Shown here: positions 46,464-54,471 of the stretch, piece by piece | How positions within the stretch are numbered: position 1 is the first letter of the stretch | Layout of the letters: each line of letters starts with the position of its first letter | DNA from: an uncultured Gammaproteobacteria bacterium | GTDB taxonomy: Bacteria; Pseudomonadota; Gammaproteobacteria; Enterobacterales; Psychrobiaceae | Assembly (NCBI GenBank): GCA_937139475.1 | Contig: CAKZQF010000015.1 | Location: forward strand, 1 to 55,225 | Direction: 5' to 3' | Length of the DNA: 55,225 nt | Notes under the pieces: model-generated | Told to the model about the DNA's origin: nothing | The model's input: the letters and a program-made list of their open reading frames with translations, nothing else | Database searches by the model: none | Made by a program: the position numbers and the translations under genes

Positions 46464-47958
46464 ATTAGAACTCCTCAAAGTTGAAAATAACATTTCATTA
46501 CCAGAGCACACAGAAAAGATAGTAGTTGAACCATCATGCCTAACAACGATTAAACAAGTGGTTGAACATTTTGCTTACTCTGAAACGGTACCAGAATTAA
46601 AGGATATAGCTCCCCACGTTGTACGTGTTTTAAATAGAGATTACAGCAAAGTATTGATTGGTGGTAAGTCACGGCTATTAATGGTTAATGCTTGTGGAGT
46701 TCCAATGTACATCATACCGAGAGAATGCTGCATACATAATTTGGATTTATCAATTAGTTACAGAGCTACTACGCCTACAGGAAAGCCAACTACAAAAACA
46801 GTCAATGTATTTAATATCTTTATGGAATCACCGCTGGCAAATAAATTTGATTCTGTTGAATTCAACCCTAAATACACAGGTGACTTTGGTACAACGAAAA
46901 ACTTATTTACTGGCTCTAAATATGAAGCGAGTAAAATATCAATTAAGTTAGTGGATAAGACTAGCCTATTCTGTTTTGTTACCGAGCATTACCCTAAAGC
47001 CTTACGTTTCTTTGAACACCTGCATGACAATATATGTGATGGTGATTGGGTAGCCTTCCAGCAATTTACGGCATGGTTGAGTGACATTATTAATACCCCA
47101 GCAGTGCGCCCTTTGTTTGGGGTAGTGATGAGGAGTGATGAAAAGGGAACAGGAAAAAGCCTTATCTATGAGGTTATGAGCGAAATACTTGGGAATATGG
47201 CATTTTCCAGTTCAACAGTTGATCAGGTTTTCGGGAAGTTTAACGCACACCTACAAAATAAGTTATTAGTTTGTGGGGAAGAGATGAGCTGGGGCGGTAA
47301 GTCTGAAACATCATCAAAAATGAAAGATGCAATTACTTCATCAACCATGCAAATTGAACCCAAGGGCATCGATGTCATTACGATAGACAAGTTCTATCGC
47401 GTGATGCTTATTGATAACAATGAATGGCTTGTAAATGCCAGTAAAGATGAACGGCGTTATCTTGTGTTGCAAGTGAACCCACAGCAGGCACAAAACTCTC
47501 AATACTTTGCAGCGATAATGCAAAATGGTAAAGCAATACCAGCAGTATGTGAGGCGGTATTTCACGTGCTAAGTGCTATTTTACATGATGTGGATATGAC
47601 ACGAGCGTATGCAACTGAGGCCTTAATGGAGCAGAAGTATTTATCCATGAATAGCGTTGAGCAATGGTTGTGTGAGGTGTTTGATAAGGAAACTGAGGTA
47701 ACTTTGGATGGTTGTGGGGGTATAAGCTTTACTAATCGTTTAAAAAAGGCCGCTATACACGGTGCATATTTACGATGGTTTGACGATACTCGGCCTCTGA
47801 CTAAAGACCGGTGTAGTAACCCTCGAACCTTTGGTAGGAAACTTGTGAAGCTTTTATCCGGTGGAGATGAAAAAATATTACACAGTAATAATCATGGCTA
47901 TTTAATTAATATTGAACTGGCACGTGATTATTTTAATCAAAGTTACTCTGTGGAATAG
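46456..47958 (+). CDS. DUF5906/SF3-like replicative helicase of the element
   Basis: 500 residues. Residues ~35-150 match the N-terminal part of satellite primase-helicases (VFNIFMESPLANKFDSVEFNP). The ATPase core has Walker A SDEKGTGKS (residues 227-235) and Walker B LLVCGEEM (Glu275/Glu276), followed by a DUF5906-like stretch (AITSSTMQIEPKG, RYLVLQVNP). The C-terminal ~100 residues look like a winged-helix DNA-binding tail. It is separated from, but overlaps by 8 bp, the PrimPol gene; in many satellites the two are one protein. It probably opens the origin region just downstream. Confidence 0.8.
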   Translation: MGKLELLKVENNISLPEHTEKIVVEPSCLTTIKQVVEHFAYSETVPELKDIAPHVVRVLNRDYSKVLIGGKSRLLMVNACGVPMYIIPRECCIHNLDLSISYRATTPTGKPTTKTVNVFNIFMESPLANKFDSVEFNPKYTGDFGTTKNLFTGSKYEASKISIKLVDKTSLFCFVTEHYPKALRFFEHLHDNICDGDWVAFQQFTAWLSDIINTPAVRPLFGVVMRSDEKGTGKSLIYEVMSEILGNMAFSSSTVDQVFGKFNAHLQNKLLVCGEEMSWGGKSETSSKMKDAITSSTMQIEPKGIDVITIDKFYRVMLIDNNEWLVNASKDERRYLVLQVNPQQAQNSQYFAAIMQNGKAIPAVCEAVFHVLSAILHDVDMTRAYATEALMEQKYLSMNSVEQWLCEVFDKETEVTLDGCGGISFTNRLKKAAIHGAYLRWFDDTRPLTKDRCSNPRTFGRKLVKLLSGGDEKILHSNNHGYLINIELARDYFNQSYSVE

Positions 47959-47972
47959 TTTTAGCCTTTGCT

Positions 47973-48231
47973 GGATATTACGATATTTTAACCTCCATCT
48001 TGAGAGCCTTGTTATATAAAGGCTGGGATAGTATGGAGGTTATGGATATTAAATTAATTTAAGTATTAAAAACAAAACTATCTGTAGGAATGCAATAAAG
48101 TAGTACAAGCTAATATGTGTTTTTATATAAGTAAGTTCAAACATAGCATCTAAACCTCCATAATATCCGACGCCAGTAAACATAGGGGTCTGGACATTTT
48201 ATAATATCCTTTTAATACCCTTCTAATATCC
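47973..48231. repeat. Clustered short inverted repeats, putative replication origin of the element
   Basis: Five exact copies of one octamer in two orientations: GGATATTA at 47973-47980 and 48044-48051; TAATATCC at 48161-48168, 48202-48209 and 48224-48231; plus a near-copy TAATACCC at 48213-48220. A second motif occurs three times: AACCTCCAT at 47990-47998 and 48153-48161, inverted ATGGAGGTT at 48033-48041. All lie in a non-coding AT-rich stretch directly after the helicase gene, where an iteron-type origin would be expected. Confidence 0.55.
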
Positions 48232-48683
48232 ATTTAGGTGTCCATCAAATCACAACAGTTCCGTTCATTGCCAAGATTTTTTTGAGTACGGGTTGCCACT
48301 GGGGAGAAGCCGAAAGGCTGAATGATGAACATATCCATAACAATAAGATTACGTTCGTTAATACCAAAGGCAACAGGCCACGCACGGTGCCAATCAGTAA
48401 CGAACTCGCCGCGGAAATCCCCAATAAACGAGGGCGATTATTTACCAGCAGCTTAAAAGCATTTCGCACAGGTGTTGAGCGGACAGGGGGCCAACTCCCG
48501 ACCGGGCAAATGAGCCACGTTTTGCGCCACACATTTGCCAGTCATTTCATGATGAAAGGCGGTAATGTTTTGGTGCTGCAGCGCATCTTAGGACACGCTT
48601 CGATTGTCGATACGATGAAGTATTCACACTTTGCGCCTGAGCATTTGGATGATGCTGTTAAACTAAATCCGCTTGTTACTTAG
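48216..48683 (+). pseudogene. 5'-truncated P2-type tyrosine integrase
   Basis: The frame is open from 48216 and homology begins near 48264 (FIAKIFLSTG); an ATG-type start is lacking (TTG 48282). The C-terminal half of a phage P2-like integrase is visible: LSTG--WGEAERL, TKGNRPRTVPIS, HVLRHTFASHF, LGHASIVDTMKYSHFAPEHLDDAVKLNPL. The first catalytic Arg expected after STGA is His here (STGCHW). The N-terminal arm- and core-binding domains, some 200 residues, are missing. It is thus a remnant, not a working enzyme. It ends overlapping the yafO-like gene by 4 bp. Confidence 0.85.
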
Positions 48684-49039
48684 AATTGACTACGAAAATT
48701 TTCAGCTACATCAGCCAAACTAGCCATCAGCAGCGTATCGTTACTTATTTCATGGGCGTTAGGGCTAAAGATAGCCAAAATTAGATAACACTCAGGATTA
48801 TTAAATCCTTGGGTGTAAACAAGAAATTCATCACTGGTTTGATAGTGGGAGTCTAATGGTATGAGGTGGACATGTTGAAGTTCAGCCATAACGGCTGATG
48901 ATGGGTAGTGAAAAGGAACATCTTTACCCATCGACATATACTCGACAGCTAACCCTTGCTTAAAGCGTCTAAAATCTTTCGCCAACATTTGGGCATGTGC
49001 ATTATCTTTCAATGCGGGTACTAGGAAAACCTTAACCAC
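48680..49039 (-). CDS. YafO-family type II toxin
   Basis: 119 residues (E. coli YafO 132). The C-terminal half follows YafO closely: VYTQGFNNPECYLILAIFSP with AHEISN and MASLADVAENFRSQF against the E. coli VYCQGAFDEQAWLLIAIL and MAEAFRMRF. YafO is a ribosome-dependent mRNA interferase that blocks translation. The gene lies 2 bp after the 158-aa gene 49042-49518, the usual antitoxin-first arrangement, though that protein is unlike YafN. Confidence 0.85.
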   Translation of the reverse strand: MVKVFLVPALKDNAHAQMLAKDFRRFKQGLAVEYMSMGKDVPFHYPSSAVMAELQHVHLIPLDSHYQTSDEFLVYTQGFNNPECYLILAIFSPNAHEISNDTLLMASLADVAENFRSQF

Positions 49040-49041
49040 GC

Positions 49042-49518
49042 TTAGTGGACTTCAAAAAATGAAATGTTACCATTTTTACTATCACTAGCTGCCGATGTTA
49101 ACGCTTTATTAATCGACTCTTTGGCGGCTAAGATATTGGTTTGTGATGGGTAAAATGCTGTTGCATCGCGATCCAGTTGCAACTTAAATATTTGGCACAT
49201 AGTTGACAGACTATTTTCAATATCCATAAGGTAACCGGTATTAATATCTACAACCCCTTTGTTCACCTCATTGAAAATCAGTGTCGCATATAGCTTTTGA
49301 ATATCTTCATAAAACTCAGATGTTTCCACTAAGCTTTCTTTATCAAACTCACCGGATTCGACTTCTTTTGGAATACCGATTATGGCTACATCAACCATTT
49401 CTTTAAGAAAGACAGACACAGGCAGCAACATCGCAGACATCGACTGACGCAACTGTTCATCAGCTAGCATATCCGCCAACTCTGAAACTGTGCTTTTCAT
49501 CTCTTCTAAATGTCTCAT
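49042..49518 (-). CDS. Putative antitoxin partner of the YafO-like toxin, 158 aa, unknown family
   Basis: Encoded directly upstream of the toxin with a 2-bp gap, so co-transcribed. It is mostly helical and shows no Phd/YefM or RelB fold as in YafN (97 aa), being clearly longer. The C-terminal region (DRDATAFYPSQTNILAAKESINKAL ... ISFFEVH, residues ~115-158) could bind the toxin. Ribosome site AAGGCAG about 10 bp upstream of ATG 49518. Antitoxin role is inferred from position only. Confidence 0.6.
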   Translation of the reverse strand: MRHLEEMKSTVSELADMLADEQLRQSMSAMLLPVSVFLKEMVDVAIIGIPKEVESGEFDKESLVETSEFYEDIQKLYATLIFNEVNKGVVDINTGYLMDIENSLSTMCQIFKLQLDRDATAFYPSQTNILAAKESINKALTSAASDSKNGNISFFEVH

Positions 49519-49634
49519 TAATCTAGTCTGCCTTTAATATATACATTCTTACACTGCTCATTATAGCTAACTATTGACGAAACGGTCAATAAACCCCAAA
49601 CAACCCGATTATTAAGGCACTTGGAGGATCATGG
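49519..49634. other. Short intergenic stretch
   Basis: 116 bp between the 58-aa gene and the toxin-antitoxin pair; should contain the promoter of the pair on the minus strand. No structure was recognised. Confidence 0.4.
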
Positions 49635-49811
49635 TTAGGTTATCGCAGCAGGGACCAGATGACCATCGACGATTCCTTTAGCTGCTAACTCTTCCCACAG
49701 CTCTTCAGCGTATGATACAGCAGCCTCTGCGCTTGCCACTTTTTCTGGGTTTGCCATCATGTTGGCCAAAATCTTTTGCGAACACTCTATAATAAATTTT
49801 TCTCTTGTCAT
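49635..49811 (-). CDS. Small hypothetical protein, 58 aa
   Basis: Not among longer open frames but well supported: ATG at 49811 with AGGA 6 bp upstream (AAAAGGAATTAGC), stop at 49635. The protein begins MTREKFIIECSQKILANMM and ends GHLVPAAIT; it is a two-helix protein with EAAVSYAEELWEELAAKG in the middle. Its ATG overlaps, as ATGA, the stop of an upstream frame without start codon (RNWAKSLLKEYELEKELA, up to about 49866), which looks like the 3' end of a lost gene once coupled to it. Function unknown. Confidence 0.65.
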   Translation of the reverse strand: MTREKFIIECSQKILANMMANPEKVASAEAAVSYAEELWEELAAKGIVDGHLVPAAIT

Positions 49812-50049
49812 GCTAATTCCTTTTCCAATTCATATTCTTTTAACAGTGATTTAGCCCAATTGCGGGATATTGATTAACGCGGTCAGCGTACCCCCTCCCC
49901 CAACTCAACAAAGCCCCAACAATTCAACATACTACTGTAGTTATTGAGTAAAAACATGACTACATGATGGCGACGGTTCAAACTAATTTAGCGGTTTAAT
50001 TCTACCCCTAATAATCAAAAGGCTCCTAACCGTGAGTAATAGAGGATTA
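49812..50049. other. Intergenic region with a remnant frame
   Basis: 238 bp. Its left part holds the ~20-codon 3' remnant described under the 58-aa gene. The remainder shows a C-rich run (about 49892-49905) and no convincing terminator after the 50050-50979 gene. Confidence 0.35.
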
Positions 50050-50979
50050 TTAACTATATTTTTCTTCACAATCCGCCAGAAACAGAAGGTTAGTAGCAGT
50101 AAGGTGTAAAGTATAACTAGCTAAATGCTCAGGCACAGCAGTAATTTCCGTCCCCTGTCCATGACCACCTTGCTTGTTTCTTACTGTTGGGATACCACTC
50201 TCAAGCAATATACGTACAGATGAAAATTGATTTTGCAGATAATCCGGTACAAGTTCATTCTTAAGACAACTACCGATCAACTTTTTAGCAGTATCATTTG
50301 AATTATAACTCCATGAATGCTTGTCATGTATTGCTTTCATTAGACTCTCAAAAGATTTAAGGCAATCATTGAGGCACTCTTTATATCTCTTATGGCGATA
50401 GTGTTCATGAGCCGATAAAAACTCATCGTTTGCACCAGCATATGCTTTGCTTTTATCCAAAATCCGGAGGACTGGCTTTACAACTTCCGAGTGAACAAAC
50501 TGTGAATCAACTCTGATTATCTCTCCTGATTCAAATTGATAGCCAATCCCAGCCTCTCTAAATCTCATGTTGAGCTCACTGATAGCTTCATCAGGACTTT
50601 GCGACACACCAGTTGACCCCTTAAATTCCCACTCTCGCCGACGAACGTCGTGGTCAATAGCTTTAAAAGTCAATTCGATAATATCGAGGCATTTTTCGTG
50701 ACTTTTTTCATTCAGAAAAGAGTCAAATATCGCCGAAAAATGAGAATTTGCATTGGGTATCAACGAAAATACTCCATACTCCTTGCAAAGCACTTTATGA
50801 ATGTTTTCGTACATAATATTGGTGTGACGATTGTAATTTACCTCAATACCAATCGTATCCCGCACGATATGGACAACTTGCACGCGAAAGTTTTGAGCGA
50901 TTTCTTCATACTGGAATACGTCAGATACTTCTCCTCTTAGTTTTTTCTGTCTTTTAGAAAAAAGGTCAATAAATCCCAT
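50050..50979 (-). CDS. STM4504/CBY_0614-like protein with AbiJ-type N-terminus and HEPN motif
   Basis: 309 residues, ribosome site GAGG 6-8 bp upstream of ATG 50979. The N-terminus IDLFSKRQKKLRGEVSDVFQYEEI and LRVQ-like FRVQVVHIVRD are the hallmark of the STM4504/CBY_0614 family (AbiJ N-terminal domain 4). The C-terminal ~110 residues resemble the abortive-infection C-terminal domain, with VRNKQGGHG containing R267-N268-x4-H273, the HEPN RNase motif. Such proteins are thought to defend against phage by cutting RNA on infection. It has no partner gene; defence role is inferred. Confidence 0.75.
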   Translation of the reverse strand: MGFIDLFSKRQKKLRGEVSDVFQYEEIAQNFRVQVVHIVRDTIGIEVNYNRHTNIMYENIHKVLCKEYGVFSLIPNANSHFSAIFDSFLNEKSHEKCLDIIELTFKAIDHDVRRREWEFKGSTGVSQSPDEAISELNMRFREAGIGYQFESGEIIRVDSQFVHSEVVKPVLRILDKSKAYAGANDEFLSAHEHYRHKRYKECLNDCLKSFESLMKAIHDKHSWSYNSNDTAKKLIGSCLKNELVPDYLQNQFSSVRILLESGIPTVRNKQGGHGQGTEITAVPEHLASYTLHLTATNLLFLADCEEKYS

Positions 50980-51194
50980 GTTTACCTCAATGTGCTATCA
51001 ATAAAATAAACATTGCGTCAAATCCATCTCGCAACATCCTGTAATCAACTGATATTACGCAACAATAGTTTTTATTCAATATAATTAAACCCAATGCCTA
51101 CAATATGGCGACGCAAAAAGCACACATTTTGATATATATTAATAACCCTGACACATCTCCATTTTTAACCTGTTGTTTTATCCAGTGGATTGCT

Positions 51195-51219
51195 CGGTTC
51201 AAATCCCCCCGCCTCCACC
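51195..51219 (+). repeat. Orphan 3' end of a tRNA or tmRNA (attachment-site scar)
   Basis: GGTTCAAATCC followed by CCCCGCCTCCACCA reproduces a T-loop, the 3' T-stem and acceptor strand, and CCA. The sequence to the left (GTGGATTGCTC) does not pair to complete a T-stem, so this is only the last 25 nt. It differs from tRNA-Pro after the first 11 nt. It fits an attR/attL duplicate from an element that used a tRNA-Ser-like or ssrA 3' end elsewhere. Confidence 0.65.
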
Positions 51220-51320
51220 ATATTCCGGTTTGTTACCGCAGTCCCTAAAAGGCTTGATTTTGTTGGAGTTAGTGTGAATAGCGGGGTTATTGTTTATTAC
51301 TCGTAGGGCTAAACACACAG

Positions 51321-51356
51321 TGCATGAGAGGCAGTTATCGACACTGAGCGGACGCT
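51321..51356 (-). repeat. Intergenic element, copy C (short)
   Basis: On the minus strand it reads GAGCGTCCGCTCAGTGTCG then ATAACTGCC, sharing the GTGTCGRTAACTGYC core with copies A and B; it lies 12 bp past the stop of the gene at 51369. The far half of the element (GGCGAYAAACGGCC) is missing here. Confidence 0.55.
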
Positions 51357-51368
51357 CGTGGCTCGGCA

Positions 51369-51827
51369 TTACGTTAAACTGTAACTTGAAATTATTTTGT
51401 CAAAGCCAACCTTTGACTCACTTGAATGCTCTTCTAAATACTGACCAGAGATAAGACTAGTTTTAGTACCGGAGTTGACTCTAAAGTAACTGTTAATATA
51501 TTTAACTTTTTGAAGGAATAAAGATCTGACCGTGAACTCTAATTTTACCCCTTCAATTTCTGAATTTTGATAAGTAACCTTTTCGATACTCTGTGTTGGT
51601 GTTTCAATAATTTTGAAGCCGAATGGCAACTCCTTTTTGAAATACTTTAAAGATCGTTCAATATAGTTTTCTATCGAAGGAGCTTGTTCAGAGTTATATA
51701 TATCCATTGTGTAATAACCTTCATTAGGACATTCCACGTTTATGGCCCTGATAATATCATCACCATCATCGTCTACCACTTCCCAAGATTCAGGGAACTC
51801 AAAACATACTCCATTATGTTGATACAT
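51369..51827 (-). CDS. Hypothetical cargo protein, 152 aa (PsbP/DcrB-like hint)
   Basis: From ATG 51827 with AGGA 8 bp upstream; the frame runs to 51854. The protein starts MYQHNGVCFEFPESWEVV and continues as alternating strands with a helix (IENYIERSLKYFKKEL), a pattern that loosely resembles DcrB/PsbP-like or immunity-type folds. There is no signal peptide. It is a single gene between two copies of the repeated intergenic element. Function unknown. Confidence 0.55.
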   Translation of the reverse strand: MYQHNGVCFEFPESWEVVDDDGDDIIRAINVECPNEGYYTMDIYNSEQAPSIENYIERSLKYFKKELPFGFKIIETPTQSIEKVTYQNSEIEGVKLEFTVRSLFLQKVKYINSYFRVNSGTKTSLISGQYLEEHSSESKVGFDKIISSYSLT

Positions 51828-51953
51828 AATCAAAATCCTAGATAGCCTTAACACGTTATTAATGTGAACTTGCGAGCTATGCTACCTTACAAGGTAGCGA
51901 TAAACCAGTGACCAAACTCGCTCACAATAGATTTTTACTTGTGATAGTTGCAG

Positions 51954-52029
51954 TGTCCGCTATTGGCCGTTTATCGCCCTTTGCCAGTTAGTTGCTCAGA
52001 GGACAGTTACCGACACATTGCGGACGCTT
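51954..52029 (-). repeat. Intergenic element, copy B
   Basis: On the minus strand: GCGTCCGCAATGTGTCGG TAACTGTCC, then CTGAGCAACTAACTGGC, then GGGCGATAAACGGCC AATAGCGGACA. It is 74-80 percent identical to copy A by eye over 62-63 nt. It lies 72-150 bp downstream of the gene at 52102. Confidence 0.6.
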
Positions 52030-52101
52030 GAAATCTAAAGGGCCTCACCGCAATGTAACGTTCGCAAAAGTTATTTTTGATTGTTTAATGTAATTGTACC
52101 G

Positions 52102-53310
52102 CTATCTACTATAGCCTTTAGTTTCTCTTAGTTGTTGTAATTTATTTTCGGCTAAACCTGAATGAAATTCATCGCCTTCGGCAATAATATTTTTATAGAT
52201 CTCTATCGCTTCATTAAGTTGTCCAACGTTTGCTAAGGTTCCGGCAAGCCAATAAGCTGCAAGGGCAGGCCCGTTTGGATCAACAACAACAGCCTTGCGT
52301 AGCATCACTATTTTCATATCACCATCCACAAGCTGAGAATATGTCATATAAAAAGCTGTAGGTTGTATACCACTGCTCTCCATTCTTTTGAAAATTTGGC
52401 TGAGTTCCATCTTGAGGTCATGCGTCATTGTCGATCTACGTATGTGGTACCCTCGTAAATGTTGGATTGCCAGCATCAGTTCGGAACTATCTCTGTGTAC
52501 CCTTTTATCCGCTTGTGAGCCATAGTCGATAACCATGCGGATTGTTTTAAGGCAAACACCGGCTAGATCAAGGTCTATCAGGAGATAGCCACAACCTAGA
52601 TTTATCTGTTGTATGGCTTCTTTATAGCTCTCAGGGTCGTTGTTTATTTCTGCGTCTCGCATTACCCTTTGTCGAAGCGCCAACGCTGCCTTGTGTTTGT
52701 TGCGGACTGAATAGCTTAGATAGAGATCCCAAGCAGCACGCCACTTGTTATAGCCCCTATCTAGTAGCTGGTATGCCTTTAAAAGGTGCCGTTCTGCTTC
52801 ATCCCTTTCACTCTCATCGCCATTACTCAGAATGCTATGGATCATTCTTAGTGCGTGTATATGGACGGGGTTAAGCACCATTATCTTTCGCATCAGTCTC
52901 AATTTCTCTGGTCGAGGCGATTGACCCGCAATTCCAAGTAAGGCTGTTGTGTTTTCTGGATCAAGATCGAGCATTGCCTGATAATTAGCGAAACGTTTTG
53001 CAATTAATTTCGTCTTAGCTGCTGGTTGGTCTTTTTCCGGAAGCTGATGGAGTCGTAATGAAAGTCCAGCATAGGCTTGAACCAGTAACCAGCGATCAGG
53101 GATATTATCTCTAATATCAACTCGCTGAAGAATTTTTTTTATAAGCCGATTACATTTAGGGCGGGAAACAGGCAATTCCTCCGAGCAAAGCTTGGTGACT
53201 TGTGCGTATGCCAACTCCTTTTGCTTTTCGGTTTGTGTTACGGCCTGTGGTTGCATGCTAATTAAAACTATTGCTACCATCAATCTGAAGGGAAGGATCA
53301 TTTGGGCCAT
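52102..53310 (-). CDS. Hypothetical exported TPR-like protein, 402 aa
   Basis: ATG 53310 has a strong ribosome site (AGGGGA, 5 bp spacing). The N-terminus MAQMILPFRLMVAIVLISM is a signal peptide. The rest is helical repeats with TPR-like residues (e.g. ALLGIAGQSP, AAYWLAGTLANVGQLNEAIEIYKNII), which suggests a protein-protein interaction scaffold in the periplasm or outer membrane. There is no enzyme motif. Unknown function; lone gene in the cassette-like region. Confidence 0.6.
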   Translation of the reverse strand: MAQMILPFRLMVAIVLISMQPQAVTQTEKQKELAYAQVTKLCSEELPVSRPKCNRLIKKILQRVDIRDNIPDRWLLVQAYAGLSLRLHQLPEKDQPAAKTKLIAKRFANYQAMLDLDPENTTALLGIAGQSPRPEKLRLMRKIMVLNPVHIHALRMIHSILSNGDESERDEAERHLLKAYQLLDRGYNKWRAAWDLYLSYSVRNKHKAALALRQRVMRDAEINNDPESYKEAIQQINLGCGYLLIDLDLAGVCLKTIRMVIDYGSQADKRVHRDSSELMLAIQHLRGYHIRRSTMTHDLKMELSQIFKRMESSGIQPTAFYMTYSQLVDGDMKIVMLRKAVVVDPNGPALAAYWLAGTLANVGQLNEAIEIYKNIIAEGDEFHSGLAENKLQQLRETKGYSR

Positions 53311-53417
53311 CGTCTTCCCCTACGAAGTGGATTGCAATTCATATATAAACTATAGGCCATTTAAAGACCAGCTTGCATATTTAAAAAATTTTAAGGGTAT
53401 TAAAAATCAATAATCAA

Positions 53418-53479
53418 TGTCCGAAGTTGGCCGTTTGTCGCCCCTGCTAGTTTGATGCTCAAAGGACAGTTATCGACAC
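53418..53479 (-). repeat. Intergenic element, copy A
   Basis: On the minus strand GTGTCGATAACTGTCC, then TTTGAGCATCAAACTAGC, then GGGGCGACAAACGGCC AACTTCGGACA. It aligns with copy B over its whole 62 nt. It lies 116 bp past the stop of the gene at 53595. Confidence 0.6.
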
Positions 53480-53594
53480 GAACCAGTCACTGGATGTTCA
53501 TTCAGTTCAGTTTTGTATAATGTTAGTTGGTTAATTACGGACTCTGAATTTCGAGGGGACGCTTAGTATCGAGTTTATAGAAGTCTCTTCTTAG

Positions 53595-54419
53595 TTATTC
53601 TTTCCTAGTAGCGGCTCTCAGAACAGTCTGTTGTTTCCAAGCATCAAGGAAAAAAGCGGCCTGCTTTTCAGATACGGGCTTTGACCAAGCAATGTGTGGG
53701 TTGTATTGAAAGGCCAGAAGTTCTCTGTAAGTTGTGATGATACTAACCTCGGGGTAAAAATAACTGGCATTATCATAACCCTGAGACTGACGTAATTTGG
53801 CAACCATATTTGGGTCAACCTCTGGTTTTTCTCCTGATTCTAGGGTAACAATGTCACTCCACCAAACTCCCTCCTTTAATTGGCCGGCTGAGTGCTTTTC
53901 TATTGCCCTACTTAAAGAAAGAGCCTGCATGAATATAATGTGCTCGACATGTTGAGACTGAATCATGGCAAGTCGATCGCTGGTTGTTCCATCAAGTAGC
54001 CCAAAGTCTGTTATCTGCGAGCCATTATTTCCTCCTCCTTTTCCATCTTCCTTTATATAGTACATCTTCATTGACACCCAGGCCACAAAGCAACTGCATT
54101 CATCAATCCACTGTTCTAACTTCTCTGTTGATAATGGCTGCTTAAATACAATGTTCCCCCAAGTCTTTTGATTTGGCGATTCGAGGACTTTAACGTTCAA
54201 ATAGTTTATTGATTCAGCGAGTTCTTGATTACTGGGCGCAGCGCCTACTCGATGCGGCTCATTGAAAAAAGAGGTCGTTGTTGCCATAAGCCGCCCCCCT
54301 GATAGATATATGAACAAGGTAAGTATTAGTACAAGTCTACTTCTATTCACTTGAGTATCCGATTCCATCCTATTAATACTTAGTATAGTCCCTAAATTGT
54401 GTTTTTCAGTAACAGACAT
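53595..54419 (-). CDS. Hypothetical membrane-anchored or exported protein, 274 aa
   Basis: A hydrophobic segment (LVLILTLFIYLSGG) at residues ~29-45 acts as signal or anchor; an internal ATG at 54368 (MESDTQVNRSRL) would shorten the N-terminus and place the segment as a more usual signal. Neither start has a clear ribosome site. The mature part has CSCFVAWVSMKMYYIKEDG and a helical C-terminus. No family recognised. A lone gene flanked by copies A and D of the intergenic element. Confidence 0.5.
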   Translation of the reverse strand: MSVTEKHNLGTILSINRMESDTQVNRSRLVLILTLFIYLSGGRLMATTTSFFNEPHRVGAAPSNQELAESINYLNVKVLESPNQKTWGNIVFKQPLSTEKLEQWIDECSCFVAWVSMKMYYIKEDGKGGGNNGSQITDFGLLDGTTSDRLAMIQSQHVEHIIFMQALSLSRAIEKHSAGQLKEGVWWSDIVTLESGEKPEVDPNMVAKLRQSQGYDNASYFYPEVSIITTYRELLAFQYNPHIAWSKPVSEKQAAFFLDAWKQQTVLRAATRKE

Positions 54420-54471
54420 AATATGGTATTGCTATGAGAGCTTAGGCGTTTGGTGGTAACCATAACGGTGG

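Larger units (their letters stand above)
50980..51368. other. Intergenic region with tRNA 3'-end scar and repeat copy C
   Basis: 389 bp. It contains the AbiJ-like gene's promoter (minus strand), the attachment-site-like tRNA fragment (51195-51219) and copy C of the intergenic element (51321-51356), listed separately. No gene was found. Confidence 0.5.

Noticed and set aside
41517..51219. tRNA-Pro 3' end and the scar at 51195 as the two ends of one island
   Set aside because: They share only GGTTCAAATCC, which is the generally conserved T-arm; the acceptor parts differ (CTCGTTCCGA versus CCGCCTCCA).
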